Shown here piece by piece: positions 39,942 through 52,460 of a DNA stretch of 64,000 nucleotides. A model generated the notes under the pieces. It was not told the DNA's origin and made no database searches. It was given only the letters and a program-made list of their open reading frames with translations. Positions within the stretch are counted from its first letter, which is position 1; each line of letters opens with the position of its first letter. The DNA lies in NCBI RefSeq assembly GCF_019320115.1, contig NC_089581.1:93060802-93124801 (forward strand). Reading direction: 5' to 3'. Both the position numbers and the translations under genes were made by a program. Origin of the DNA: Miscanthus floridulus (lineage: Eukaryota > Streptophyta > Magnoliopsida > Poales > Poaceae).

Positions 39942-41171
39942 TGGTGCGGTCACGTGTTCCCATGCGACAGCGGTGGTGGCGGTTAAACCGGCTACGGCAT
40001 GAGCTACTATGACTTAAAACGATGATGGACTAGGGGAGAAAGAGGTAGGAGGAGCGGTGGATAAGGCTGGCCATGGCAAGCTCAAAGCTCAGTGATGCTC
40101 CATTGCCATGGCGGCGATGGCGACGTGAAATGTTGCTTTACCTTGGCACGAACAGTGGCAGTGGTAGGTTAGGGAGGTAGAGGAGATGATGACAAAGATT
40201 TGAGCTTGATGGATTGGATAGAGGTGCAGCGAGGACAGCGAGCGCTGCCAATAGAGGCTTGATGGCGGCATGACGGTGCGGTGCCCTCTCTAGCAAGGCA
40301 AATACGAGAGAGAGCAGAACGAGAGCGAGAGAGCGCAAGTGAGAGTGGAGAGTGAGTGCCCGGCCTCTTCTGCTCTTTAGCACAGCGACACTGGGGCCGG
40401 CAACGGCATATGACCACCATGCGGTGTGCACGCGCTGATGCCGGTCAGCCATGACGCGCGTGGCTTGCCGGTTCAAACCGGCCATCAGGCCGACTGATAA
40501 GCCATCTTTGTGCCATTGTTACTCCTAATCCATGCAGAATTAGCAAAAACTCCGTTACTAAGATTTGTAGAGCTATAGGAGATCTACAACTTTACTTTAG
40601 AAAGTGTAGTCAAATTCCCAATGGTTTTCAAACTATAGTGCTCTAAATTGGTATACTTTGAAACTGTAAGTCATTAAAGACAAAATTTCACATCCCTAAA
40701 ATAGCATTTGATTGATTCTTTTAGGCCATATTTGACCATGTTAGGCACTAAATTAGCTCATGACCCTTAAACAAAGTTTGTTCCAGATAAGATAAGCCAC
40801 AACTTTTATTAAGGGTTCACTGCCATGTAAACAATCTATGCTATAGTTCAACTTTGGTCAAAGTAGGATCATGAAAAATGATATTATGAGTAAACTAGGA
40901 CTTAGAAGCAAAATTGGCCCATGTCATGAATACAAACATTATTCCATTTACCATCCTAGATATGTCTAAGGTGTTTTTGTGACCTCACAACCATTTCTCA
41001 CATTGGTCACACATGATCACAAGCATATGTAAGTATATAAGCAACATCACATGTGATAAAGAGAAGGTGAATGAAATGAAACTTCACATGCTCATGCTCA
41101 TGAATGCTTGGATGATGCTCGTGCTCATGAAATGCAAGTGCCAAATGCATGCTTAACACTAGGGTGTTACA

Positions 41172-41480
41172 GAGAAGGTCCGAGCACATATCATAGCTGC
41201 GCAAGTCCAAGTCAACGAGTTCCAGAACGATGCCCCATCTTATTCCACTATGTCAGCTCATAGTCACCGCTCTCACCATGACGGGGGAGGCCAGCATCAC
41301 AGCATCGAGGGTCCCTGACCTTAGGCTAGAGATCCCTACCTCTACATAGGATCCAGAGCCAACTATGAAGCTCATTCATGCCACGATGGCTGCCCTCTAT
41401 GCCGCTAGGGAGGTTAGGGTGGGAACCGCAACTAGGAGGTCAATCAACCCCTCCCTCGTAACCTTCATGACCACATCAAC
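41172..41480 (+). pseudogene. gag fragment between two insertions, Tat-type copy 2
   Basis: The reading resumes with KVRAHIIAAQVQVNEFQNDA, the continuation expected after 32684, and includes a His/Ser-rich stretch before further stops. It ends at the TCAAC duplication of the next insertion (41476-41480). Confidence 0.65.
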
Positions 41481-42001
41481 TATAACACCCTAAAATTGCC
41501 TCTTTTGAAATAGAGTTAAAATGATTTATTTATGAATTTTGTGCACATGAAATATAGGAAAATAAAAATTTTCATTAATTTAAAATACATCATAAGGTAG
41601 CAACATGTATGAGCATACATGCCATTGCATTTGATTTTATTGGTTGAGTGACTTTAATTGAAAAGTCAAAATGGTTAAAATGCTCTTAAAATGAAATTAA
41701 AAATGGATTTGAAATAAAAGAAAAGAAAATTTGAAAATAAGAGGATTTAAAAAAATGGAAAAGTCTATTTTTGGAAACTTACCAAAATTGCTCATTTATA
41801 TTTGAGATGAAAAGTATATTGAGAACATATTTGAATTTGATTTGATTTTGGCTTAGGATTTGAAAACTAGAAATAGAAAAAAGATTTGTATTTGAAAATC
41901 TCCCTTCCTCCCTTTTAGCCCAACTCCAGGAACCGGGCTGGCCTGCTTTGTCCGCGTCGACCCGCTCCTCTTCACCAGCCCAGCTCGTCGCCTGGCCCAG
42001 C

Positions 42002-43932
42002 TGAAAGGTCCTAATGGCTAGAGGGGGGTGAATAGCCTAATAAAATTCTACAACAACACTTAACAAAATATGTTAGACAATTATGCGGCGAAGCGAGTGT
42101 TGCGCTAGCCTACTAAAATGCAAGCCACCTACCACAATTCTATTTCGAATAGTGTATATCCACATAATAGCTATGACACTTAGCTAAATTAGTGTGCTCT
42201 CAAAGACTAACTAAAGAGCAACACTAATCAAACAAACAAGCTCTCACAACTAACTACACTAAAGAGCTTGATAACTAGTTTGCAGTAATGTAAGAGTGAG
42301 CAAGAGAGTTATACCGCCGTGTAGTGGTAGGAACCAATCGATCACAATGATGAATACCAATGTAGACCAATCACCTCGGAATCAAATGATGAACACAATG
42401 ATTTTTACCGAGGTTCACTTGCTTGCCGGCAAGCTAGTCCTCGTTGTGGCGATTCACTCACTTGGAGGTTCACGCGCTGATTGGCATCACTCGCCAAACC
42501 CTCAATAGGGTGCCGCACAACCAACACAAGATGAGGATCACACAAGCCACAAGCAATTTACTAGAGTACCTTTTGGTGCTCCGCCGGGGAAAGGTCAAGA
42601 ACCCCTCACAATCACCACGATCGGAGTCGGAGACAATCACCTCCTCCACTCAATGATCCTTGCTGCTCCAAGCCGTCTAGGTGGCGGCAACCACCAAGAG
42701 TAACAAGAGAAATCCGCAGTGAAACACAATCACCAAGTGCCTCTAGATGCAATCACTCAAGCAATGCACTTGGATTCACTCCCAATCTCACTATGATGAT
42801 GAATCAATGATGTAGATGAGTGGGAGGGCTTTGGCTAAGCTCACAAGTATGCTATGTCAATAGAAATGGCCAAGAGTTGAAGCTTGAGCCGGCCATGGGG
42901 CTATATATAGAGCCCCAATCAAATAGAGCCGTTATACCCCTTCACTAGGCAAAACGCGTTCTGACCGGACGCTCCGGTCAGACTGACCGGACGCTGGCTC
43001 TCAGCGTCCGGTCGCTCGATGTCAGCCACGTGTCCAGACTCAACGGTCATCAGCCTCGACCGGACGCTGCTCCTTTGAACTGACCGGACGCTGAAGCCCC
43101 TGCGTCCGGTCGTTTACAGTAAGCTCCCGAGCATGACCGGACACGTCCGATAAAACTGACCGGACGCTGAAGCCCCAGCGTCCGGTCGTTTCCAGTAAGC
43201 TCCCCGAGGCAAGTTTTTTTGACCGGACGCGTCCGGTCCACCTTGACCGGACGCAGCCAGCGTCCGGTGCTCAACCCTAGCCTACTGTGCCGTCTGACAG
43301 CTCGACCGGACACAGCCTTTCAGCGTCCGGTCGCTGAGTGACCCAGCGTCCGGTCAGTAGACCGATGCCAGCATCGTTTCGATCAACTCCATTTCAACTC
43401 TTACTTCTTCACCCTTGCTCAAGTGTGCCAATCACCAAGAATTTTGCATCCGGCGCAATAGAAAATAGACATTTCATTTTCCCGAAAGCGCCGAATCCTA
43501 CAAACACCTTGTGCACATGTGGTAGCATATTTTCACAATATATTATCAAGGGTGTTAGCACTCCACTAGATCCTAAATGCATATGCAATGAGTTAGAGCA
43601 TCTAGTGGCACTTTGATAACCGCATTCCGATACGAGTTTCACCCCTCTTAATAGTACGGCTATCAAACCTAAATGTGATCACACTCTCTAAGTGTCTTGA
43701 TCACCAAAACAAAATAGCTCCTATAAGTTATACCTTTGCCTTGAGCTTTTTGTTTTTCTCTTTCTTCTCTTCAAGTGTAAGCCCTTGATCATCTCCATGC
43801 TATCACCATTGTCATGTTATGATCTTCATTTGCTTCTCTACTTGAAGTGTGCTACCTATCTCATGATCACTTGATGAACTAGGTTAGCACTTAGGGTTTC
43901 ATCAATTCACCAAAACCAAACTAGAGCTTTCA
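42002..43932. mobile_element. Solo LTR with TGAAAG...CTTTCA ends, 1.93 kb
   Basis: CCAGC at 41997-42001 and 43933-43937 is a perfect target duplication, and the homologous 3' LTR has an uninterrupted site near 49700. Ends are TGAAAGGTCC and GAGCTTTCA. No coding domain is present. The insert carries an array of GACCGGACGC palindromes. I cannot assign a superfamily from the LTR alone, and orientation is unknown. Confidence 0.85.
42961..43343. repeat. Array of GACCGGACGC inverted motifs
   Basis: About fifteen copies of GACCGGACGC or its complement GCGTCCGGTC, exact or nearly so, occur in 380 bp and often face each other. One perfect stem is 43158-43169 with 43176-43187 (12 bp, loop AAGCCC). A longer direct repeat starting TGACCGGACGCTGAAGCCCC is present at 43081 and 43157. 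Confidence 0.85.
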
Positions 43933-46687
43933 CCAGCGCGCGCCTCCTTTCCCTCCTTCCGGCCTCTCACGCACCAGCCCAGCTAGGCGGCCGCTGCTCG
44001 CTCCCATCCCCCGCTTCAGTCGCCCATGCGGCCCAGCTCCACCGCGACCCGCATCGGCCTGGCAGCAGCACCTTCGCCCACCCCCGTTCGGTACCCTAGC
44101 AAGTTCACAAGCACTCGTAGATCGCGTTCATGTGGTTAGTCTATCTCGGGATGGTCCAGAACATCCTACCGATGTCCGCCGCCGAGCTCGGCTCACCGCC
44201 GATAATGGCAGGCTCGCCGGAGGTGCCCTGTAGCCGTCATAGGTACTCCCGTGCGCCCTGCGCCGTCAGACCATAAAGGGATGGCCAAGATTAGATCTAC
44301 CGGTTCGGTGAGTAACCGGTCCACCATGGACCCGTAGACCTGGCCTACCGCGCCAAGTCAGCGCGTGTCCACCACACGCATGGTGCACCGCCCAATCCCC
44401 GGCCGCCACGTGTCACCTGGTCAACAGCCACAGTCAACATCCAGTCAAGTCACGCACGTTTTGCAGTAAAGCCCCTAGGTTTCTAGTTAATTAACCCGTG
44501 ATCCAAATCAGTTCAAAAGGATTTCTTTTAGGTCCTGTTTTCTTCTGTTTTAGCCCCTGTAGTTTTGAGAATTAGTGCGCGTAGTCCAAAATCCATTTAA
44601 ATTCATATTCTTAATTGTTTTAATTCAAAAATGAGTTTGAGATATTTATAGAAATGCCACTGAACCTTATTTCAATTGTAACTTTTGCGTTTTAAGTCTG
44701 ATTTGACCTGTTCAAATTGTGTTAGGACCGTATTTATGTTTTCTACGTGTTTATACAACTGTTAGGCATGTTTTCAATACTTGAAATTCATGAGTAGATT
44801 TAATCTATTATTTAACTAAAGTAAAACTTATTTAAATCATAACTTATTCATTTTAACTCTGAAATAGTCCGTTCAAGTTGCGTTTGTTTCATAACGACGA
44901 GATCTACGCGTTAATTATAGTGTTTACTATATTACTATTTCATAAAAATTATGGTTTAAATCGTATCTTGATTAATGATTATGCAACTGGGTTTTATACA
45001 TAAAATATGATTTGTTTTACTTTTGTTTTATAATATAAATCTAAAATTGACTTAATTCAATCCATATTGTTTATAAAATATCTTTTGTATATGAATTTAT
45101 ATAGTTAACATAAATGAAGCCTATAGCTTTCTTTTCCACGTATTAGGCAAATCTCTCGGTAGTTATAACTTTTGAACCATAGCTTCGATTAGCGTGCATC
45201 TCGCGACTGTGTGTCCATAACGATGCGTAGAATCGTGTTTCAAACTCTTTTACTTATTTTTCTATGATTGATGTATTGTTCTCATATATTCTTATGTGTA
45301 TGCCATGTATGGATGTTTGTGTGGTGATATATGGTTCAATCAATCGGTGAGGTTTACGTGGTGATTAAGAAACAGTTCTCTGAAGACTAGAAGCTGAGAA
45401 TTGGAAGCAGCAGATAAAAAGTGGAATACTAAAGGCTTTTGAGCATATTGCTTTGGGGGAAAAGCAAGTTAAGGCAAGTATAGCATGGGACTATCCTTGT
45501 TACCTATTCACATTTAATCACTTGATTCATATTGCATATGTCTACCTTGTTGCTAGTAAGGATATCCTTGATATTTGATATCTTGTACCTTGATACCTTT
45601 AGGATATTGCATTGGGTAGTTTTTGCTAGTGCTTAACTAAACCATGATCTTGTAACTTGACTAATGGTATATGCAATAAACATTAAAATATGACTTTTTA
45701 GTACCATGGAAACAGGGGGCTGGAGTGTTTATATGCTTCAGATTCCTCTCCCTAAGGACTTATCTATAAGCGATCATCCGGGACTTACAGTACAACTGTG
45801 AGGGCCATATGGCTCTGGCTTTAGCTCAGTATGAGGATCTTTTCTAGCTTGTTAGTGGTTACCTTTAAGGCGCATGGTATGTTTCCTTTGCTGCTAGGAA
45901 GTGTGTACCATGCTGCGATGCCCACGCGTGCCACTCCTAGAGAGGGGCCACATACGCCTAGCGGCCCTAACTTGTTAGACAAATCCTTTGAAAGGCTTCA
46001 TAGTGAACCCTACTGACCTTCCTTGGAAGTGGGTCAAGAGATTAGCTACCTCAGGCGAAAGGGTAAATCATGACTCATAGTGAACGTGTACAACCTCTGC
46101 AGAGTGTAAAACTGTTATAACAGCCGTGCTCACGGTCACGAGCGGCCTTAGACCCTTATGGAATAGAGATGATCACTAATGGATAATGATGATGCTAATA
46201 ATTGATTGTTTATGCTATACATTATTCATGTTTACCTGATCATGTGTTTAAGGGAATGATAAATCCTTTGCCACTCAATTGCTTAAAAAGATGACCTATT
46301 AAAGCTAATCGTAGTTAAACCAGTGTCAGCCTTTTTGAGCCTCATGAACCCCATGATATAATTGTTAAGTACGACATGTATTTACGCTTGTTTTACTTTT
46401 CTATACATTGGATAAAAATCCTGGATGGATACCAAATTGTTAGTTTGGAGGAGTTAGGCTTGTGGTCAACCAGTCAGTCGTTCCTATGGATTTGGAGTCT
46501 TCACCTGAAGATCGGAGTCGACTTTCCGCTGTCTATACTCTGAGGGTACTTTTCTTTTACTAATACATTATGTAATAAGTATTGTCTCTTGATATTACCC
46601 TTATTTATGGCTATATGTGAGATTTGACTTCCTAGGCTCACATATAGTGTGTATCTGGTTTTGTCTTTAAAACCGGGTGCTACAAAG

Positions 46688-46699
46688 TGGTATCAGAGC
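46688..46699 (+). other. Primer binding site (initiator tRNA-Met type)
   Basis: TGGTATCAGAGC starts three bases after the LTR end at 46684. This is the standard plant PBS complementary to the 3' end of initiator tRNA-Met. It fixes the element's plus orientation and the LTR boundary. Confidence 0.92.
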
Positions 46700-46876
46700 A
46701 ATGCTGACTGTAGGACATAAGCCTAGATAGAACTGGATGTTTTAGCATGCTTTTATCTTGCTTAGTTCTTGTTTTCTCTCCAACCTTGTTATTTGCTAAA
46801 ATTTATGCTCACTTCAGCCTCTGTCTGTTATGAAAACTTTGTCTCTATTCTCAATTCTCTATCTTTGTCTATATAG

Positions 46877-47701
46877 ATGGATCATAATAAGGAGACCACC
46901 AGCATCAAAGATTAGGGGGACCAGGCTACATTGTCCTTAACTGTATTCGACAAGGAGAAGCTTGTAGCTATGTAATAACAAGCACCAGAAGGAATGACTC
47001 AACCTAGGAGTTTTCAACAGTGCTTGCCACAAGGTCAAACCAACATACCAAAGGGACCAGTGAAGAGACAAGCAGCAGAAGCTTGGAGGAATATGAAGTC
47101 TAATGAAGATGTTGGAAGGATGGCACATGAATGCTAGGATCACCCACAGCAGAAGCAAGAACAGAAGGTCCAGAAGAAACATGGGCGAGGAAGTAAAACA
47201 AAGAGAAACTACATCCAAGGAAGATTGAATAATATGGATATGACTACTACTCATGGATCTAAGGAGGTTGTGTACGGTTTCATTCTAATAAACTCAGCTT
47301 CTACCACAGTGCTGTTTGATCCTAGAGCTTCACATTCGTTTATCTCTAGTGCATATGTAAAAGAACATAAGATAACTATGCTACCAATGAGGAAACCTGT
47401 GATAGTTAAGTCCCTAAGAGGAGAAATGAAGGCAAACCTTATCATTTTGGAGTTAATGGAAATTGATGTTATCCTAGGACAAGGATGGCTATCTACTTGT
47501 AAAGGAGTGATCAAGTATGCCCAGCGTTCAGTGCTTCTAACAACACCGTCAGGAGAAAGAATTGAATATGAAGGTATTCAGCCTGTACCTGAGGACAATG
47601 TGGATAAGAAGAGAAAGGAGATCTCACCAGAGTCAGAATTAGGAAGCAATCAACATTTGAGTTCTATTACATCGTCACATCCAACTCCAATCCCTAGTTA
47701 G
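46877..47701 (+). pseudogene. Remnant gag end and protease-like domain of the non-autonomous element
   Basis: A degenerate stretch from ATG 46877 holds several stops and basic residues. The open frame 47225-47701 then reads VLFDPRASHSFISSAYVKEH (about 47309-47368) and MEIDVILGQGWLSTCKGVI (47457-47513). These are the two hallmark blocks of Tekay/Del-type retropepsin, but the catalytic Asp-Ser-Gly is Asp-Pro-Arg, so activity is unlikely. Almost all of gag is missing before it. Why a dead protease frame of about 150 codons remains open is unclear. Confidence 0.72.
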
Positions 47702-47797
47702 TTAAACTCAGACTCTAAAGAATTAGAAGTTTCTCAAGCTAAGGTTACTCCACTCTTTCCACATGAGGTATGTATAGATGGGTGGATAATCACCTAC

Positions 47798-47989
47798 ATG
47801 GAGTTTCAACCCCGAAAGATCAAGCGAGCTAAAAAGCGGTCTAGTAAAACAAAGATGAACTTACAGAGTCAGCAAGCTAACAATACTCTAAGCAACAATT
47901 CTGTGGAATATGACATCACTAAAGATCTAGCTAAGAGAAAGTGTTATCATTGCCAGCAGGAAGGACATTATGTTAAATCTTGCCCATAG
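47798..47989 (+). CDS. Basic peptide with CCHC zinc knuckle
   Basis: The 63-codon frame has a Lys/Arg-rich start (KIKRAKKRSSKTK) and ends with CYHCQQEGHYVKSC, a complete CX2CX4HX4C knuckle, just before TAG 47987-47989. Such knuckles bind retroelement RNA. In ordinary gypsy elements the knuckle closes gag and precedes the protease; here it follows the protease. Confidence 0.55.
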   Translation: MEFQPRKIKRAKKRSSKTKMNLQSQQANNTLSNNSVEYDITKDLAKRKCYHCQQEGHYVKSCP

Positions 47990-49187
47990 AAGGATCAACA
48001 ATTATGCCATGGAGGTAGCCAGAGTTAGGTCAATACAGGACTACCACCAGCAAGCGATGGTGACACACAATATAAAGGAAGCCCATGATGAAATTGATGT
48101 AGTGGATGACGTGTCACTCCCATGTGAGAGATGTCCCTATAATCATGCCATTTTTAAGAATTAGGAATTTGTGCCCTTTATGTAATAAAAATGATAGTAT
48201 CGCAAGTTGAGTCGATAATTGAGTTGTGCATCTTTACTATCTTGTTGAATTGTCATTATGCTTATGATTGCTTTGAATCTTTGTAATGATTGCAATGATC
48301 TTGTTGGGTGTTCCCAGCAATTTCATTTAGTTCATAGGTTTAAGGTATAAGGATTAATGGAATAAATAGTTGGGTTATGGTTTTCTTCGGTTTTTCCTAT
48401 CCCATCTTCGGAGCTGCCTATCTTTATCAGTTCATATCTCTGATTTTGGACGATCAAAACTCATGAGGAATTTCTGGACAATAGTAGACTTCAATCACAA
48501 GACTGATGCAAGCTATGCTTTGGTATCCCCTACTTTACCTTATCTTAAGGGGGGTAGCCAAGTTGAGGAATTTGCAAAATGAAGTGTCCTACGTTCGAGT
48601 TTGCGCAGCAGAAGCGTGGTGGTACCCAAAGATGCAGGAGGAACTCAGAGTTTCAATGAGTTTTGGTTAGAAGTCCAAGAAAGGTCTATCTAAGACTAGC
48701 AAGGATGTTGATAAAGTTACCGGAGAAGCTTTTAAGTTAGTTGGATCAAGAGACCTCAGCCAAGTGTTTGAAGAAATCCAAGAAGAGGTTGATGTAAAAT
48801 CTAGGTATTAGCTTTGTCAGATTAGGACAAGGGCTTTGTATCTACAATAATGCATCTTGTGAAGGTGTGGGATGTGTCCCTATACGAGAAGAAAAGTAGT
48901 GGCTTGTTCAATAAGTCAATTAAGGAAGCCTTGTTGGATGGTGAACATATGAGGAAATAGAATTATAGCCTAGTGATTAGGGTTACCTGAGAGTGGTTCG
49001 AGGTATTTGTCAAAGTTTTGGAATTAGTTAGGCAAATTACTTGGAGTAAGGGCAATAGGTATGTAAAGTAAAGTGGATCTTTATCAAGACGATGGAACTG
49101 CACTGAGAAAGTGAAGAAGAATCCAAGGATGGAGTATTCCCATCCTCTTAGTCGACGTCTTTCGAAATCTCGAGGACTGAGATTCAT
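47990..49187 (+). other. 3' interior of the non-autonomous element, no intact gene
   Basis: Only short frames broken by stops are seen. CTTAAGGGGGGTAG occurs at 48544-48557 and again at 49188-49201 as the polypurine tract next to the LTR. Text close to 49150-49200 resembles the usual end of gypsy pol, suggesting that RT and integrase were deleted between the two ends. Confidence 0.5.
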
Positions 49188-49201
49188 CTTAAGGGGGGTA
49201 G
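49188..49201 (+). other. Polypurine tract
   Basis: CTTAAGGGGGGTAG lies immediately before the 3' LTR start at 49205. It is the expected primer site for plus-strand DNA synthesis. Confidence 0.8.
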
Positions 49202-49204
49202 AAT

Positions 49205-52200
49205 TATAACATCCTAAAATTACCTCTTTTAAAATAGAGTTAAAATGATTTATTTATGAATTTTGTGCACATGAAATATAGGAAAATAAAATTTTTCATT
49301 AATTTAAAATACATCATAAGGTAGCAACATGTATGAGCATACATGCCATTGCATTTGATTTTATTGGTTGAGTGACTTTAATTGAAAAGTCAAAATGGTT
49401 AAAATGCTCTTAAAATAAAATTAAAAATATCTTTGAAATAAAAGAAAAGAAAATTTGAAAATAGGAGGATTTAAAAAAATGGAAAAGTCTATTTTTGGAA
49501 ACTTACCAAAATTGCTCATTTATATTTGAGATGAAAAGTATATTGAGAACATATTTGAATTTGATTTGATTTTGGCTTAGGATTTGAAAACTAGAAATAG
49601 AAAAAAGATTTGTATTTGAAAATCTCCCTTCCCCCCTTTTAGCCCAACTCCAGGAACTGGCCTGGCCTGCTTTGTCCGTGCCGGCCCGCTCCTCTTCACC
49701 GGCCCAGCGCACGCCTCCTTTCCCTCCTTCCGGCCTCTCGCGCACCAGCCCAGCTAGGCGGCCGCTGCTCGGTCCCATCCCCCGCTTCAGTCGCCCGCGT
49801 GACCTAGCTCCATCGTGGCCCGCATCGGCCTGGTAGCAGCACCTTTGCCCACCCCTGTTCGGTACCCTAGCAAGTTCGCAAGCACCCATAGATCACTTTC
49901 ATGTGGTTAGTCTGTCTCGGGATGGTCCAGAACATCCTACCGATGTCCGCCGCTGAGCTCGACTCACCGCTAGCAATGGCAGGCTCGCCAGAGGTGCCCT
50001 GTAGCCACGGTAGGTACTCCCGTGCGCCCTACGCCGTCAGATCATAAAGGGACGGCCAAGATTAGATCTACCGGTTCGGTGAGTAACCGGTCCACCATGG
50101 ACCCGTAGACCCGGCCTATCGCGCCAAGTCAGCGCACGTCCACCACACACATGGTGCACCGCCCAATCCCTGGCCGCCACGTGTTGCCTGGTCAGCAGCC
50201 ACAGTCAACATCCAGTCAAGCCACGCATGTTTTGTAGTAAAGCCCCTAGGTTTCCAATTAATTAACCCGCGATCCAAATCAGTTCAAAAGGATTTCTTTT
50301 AGGTCCTGTTTTCTTCTATTTTAGCCCCTGTAGTTTTGAGAATTAGTGCGCGCAGTCTAGAATCCATTTAAATTCAGATTCTTAATTGTTTTAATTCAAA
50401 AATGAGTTTGAGATATTTATAGAAATGCCACTGAACCTTATTTCATGCGTAACTTTTGCGTTTTAAGTCCGATTTGACCCGTTCAAATTGCGTTAGGACC
50501 GTATTTACATTTTCTAGATGTTTATACAATTGTTAGGCATGTTTTCAACACTTGAAATTCATGAGTAGATTTAATCTATTATTTAACTAAAGTAAAACTT
50601 GTTTAAATCATAACATATTCATTTTAACTTCGAAATAGTCCATTCAAGTTGCGTTTGTTTCATAACGACGAGATCTACGCATTAATTACAATGTTTACTA
50701 TGTTACTATTTCATAAAAATTATGGTTTAAATTGTATCTTGATTGATGATTATGCAACTGGGTTTTATACATAAAATATGATTTGTTTTACTTTTGTTTT
50801 ATAATATAAATCTAAAATTGACTTAATTCAATCCATATTGTTTATAAAATATCTTTTGTATATGAATTCATATAGTTAACATAAATGAAGCCTATAGCTT
50901 TCTTTTCCACGTATTAGGCAAATCTCTCGGTAGTTGTAACTTTTGAACCATAGCTTCGATTAGCGTGCATCTTGCAACTGTGTGTCCATAATGATGCGTA
51001 GAATCGTGTTTCAAACTCTTTTACTTATTTTTCTATGATTGATGTATTGTTCTCATATATTCTTATGTGTATGCCAGTATAGATGTTTGTGTGGTGATAT
51101 ATGGTTTAGTCAATCGGTGAGGTTTACGTGGTGATTAGGAAGCAGTTCTCTGAAGACTAGAAGCTGAGAATTGGAAGCAGAAGATTGAAAGTGGAATACT
51201 AAAGGCTTTTGAGCATATTGCTTTGGGGGAAAAGCAAGTTAAGGCAAGTATAGCATGGGACTATCCTTGTTACCTATTCACATTTAATCACTTAATTCAT
51301 ATTGCATATGTCTACCTTATTGCCAGTAAGGATACCCTAGATATTTGATATCTTGTACCTTGATACCTTTGGGATATTGCATTGGGTAGTTTTTGCTAGT
51401 GCTTAACTAAACCATGATCTTGTAACTTGACTAATGGTATATGCAATAAACATTAAAATATGACTTTTTAGTAACATGGAAACAGGGGGCTGGAGTGTTT
51501 ATATGCTTGAGATTCCTCTCCCTAAGGACTTATCTATAAGCGATCATCCGAGACTTATAGTATAGCTGTGAGGGCCATATGGCTCTAGCTTTAGCTCAGT
51601 ATGAGGATCTTTTCTAGCTTGTTAGTGGTTACCTTTAAGGTGCAGGGTATGTTTCCTTTGCTGCTGGGAAGTGTGTACCATGCTACGAATCCCATGCGTG
51701 CCACTCCTAGAGAGGGGCCACATACACCTAGTAGCCCTAACTTGTTAGACGAATCCTTTGGAAGGCTTCATAGTGAACCCTACTGACCTTCCTTGGAAGT
51801 GGGTCAAGAGATTAGCTACCTCTGGCGAAAGGGTAAATCATGACTTGTAGTGAATGTGTACAACCTCTGTAGAGTGTAAAACTGTTATAATAGCCGTGCT
51901 CATGGTCACGAGCGGCCTTGGACCCTTATGGAATAGAGATGATCACTAATGGATAATGATGATGCTAATAATTGATTATTTATGCTATACATTATTCATG
52001 TTTACCTGATCATGTGTTTAAGGGAATGATAAATCCTTTGCCACTCAATTGCTTAAAAAGATGACCTATTAAAGCTAATCAGCAGTTAAACCGGTGTCTG
52101 CCTTTTTGAGCCTCATGAACCCCATGATATAATGTTTAAGTACGACATGTACTTATGCTTGTTTTACTTTTCTATACATTGGATAAAAATCCCAGATGGG

Positions 52201-52455
52201 TACTAGATTGCTAGTTTGGAGGAGTTAGGCTTGTGGTCAACCAGTCAGTCATCCCTGTGGATTTGGAGTCTTTGCCTAAAGATCAGAGTCGACTTTCCAC
52301 TGTCTATACTCTGAGGGTACTTTTCTTTTACTAATATGTTATGTAATAAGTATTGTCTCTTGATATTACCCTTATTTATGGCTATATGTGAGATTTGACT
52401 TCCTGGGCTCACATATAGTGTGTATCTGGTTTTGTCTTTAAAACCGGGTGCTACA
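49205..52455 (+). repeat. 3' LTR of the non-autonomous gypsy element
   Basis: It starts TATAACATCC and ends GGGTGCTACA, followed by the TCAAC duplication. It is collinear with the 5' LTR apart from the solo LTR inserted there. A shared TA start indicates the terminal change existed before integration. Confidence 0.88.
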
Positions 52456-52460
52456 TCAAC

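Larger units (their letters stand above)
32685..41171 (-). mobile_element. Solo LTR of a long-LTR gypsy element, itself interrupted
   Basis: Flanks GAGAA at 32680-32684 and 41172-41176 are identical. Read on the minus strand it starts TGTAACACCCTAGTG at 41171 and ends GTTCTGTTATA at 32685. That end matches the LTR end at 18026 (TTCTGTTACA) except for C to T in the last dinucleotide. Without the nested 36277-39941 insertion and one copy of its duplication it is about 4.8 kb. It has no gag or pol. It carries the LTR small ORF (34128-34382) and the hairpin segment (33128-33182). Confidence 0.75.
41481..46684 (+). repeat. 5' LTR of the non-autonomous gypsy element
   Basis: It starts TATAACACCC and ends GGGTGCTACA, immediately followed by AAG and the PBS. 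The start is TA, not TG, and the 3' LTR shares this. It is interrupted by the solo LTR 42002-43932. Open frames such as 45831-46016 recur in the 3' LTR at 51601-51786 but lack protein-like character. Confidence 0.85.
41481..52455 (+). mobile_element. Two-LTR non-autonomous gypsy element with PR and CCHC only
   Basis: Flanks are TCAAC at 41476-41480 and 52456-52460. LTRs are 41481-46684 (3.27 kb after removing a nested solo LTR) and 49205-52455 (3.25 kb). A PBS at 46688 and a polypurine tract just before 49205 are intact. The 2.5-kb interior encodes only a protease-like segment and, after it, a CCHC knuckle; RT, RNase H and integrase are absent. The first 150 bp of the two LTRs differ at about four positions by eye. 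It must have moved with enzymes from a related full element. Confidence 0.85.

Noticed and set aside
45831..46016. Open frame repeated at 51601-51786 as a candidate conserved gene
   Set aside because: The two are the same segment of a recent LTR pair, so similarity reflects common origin and not selection.
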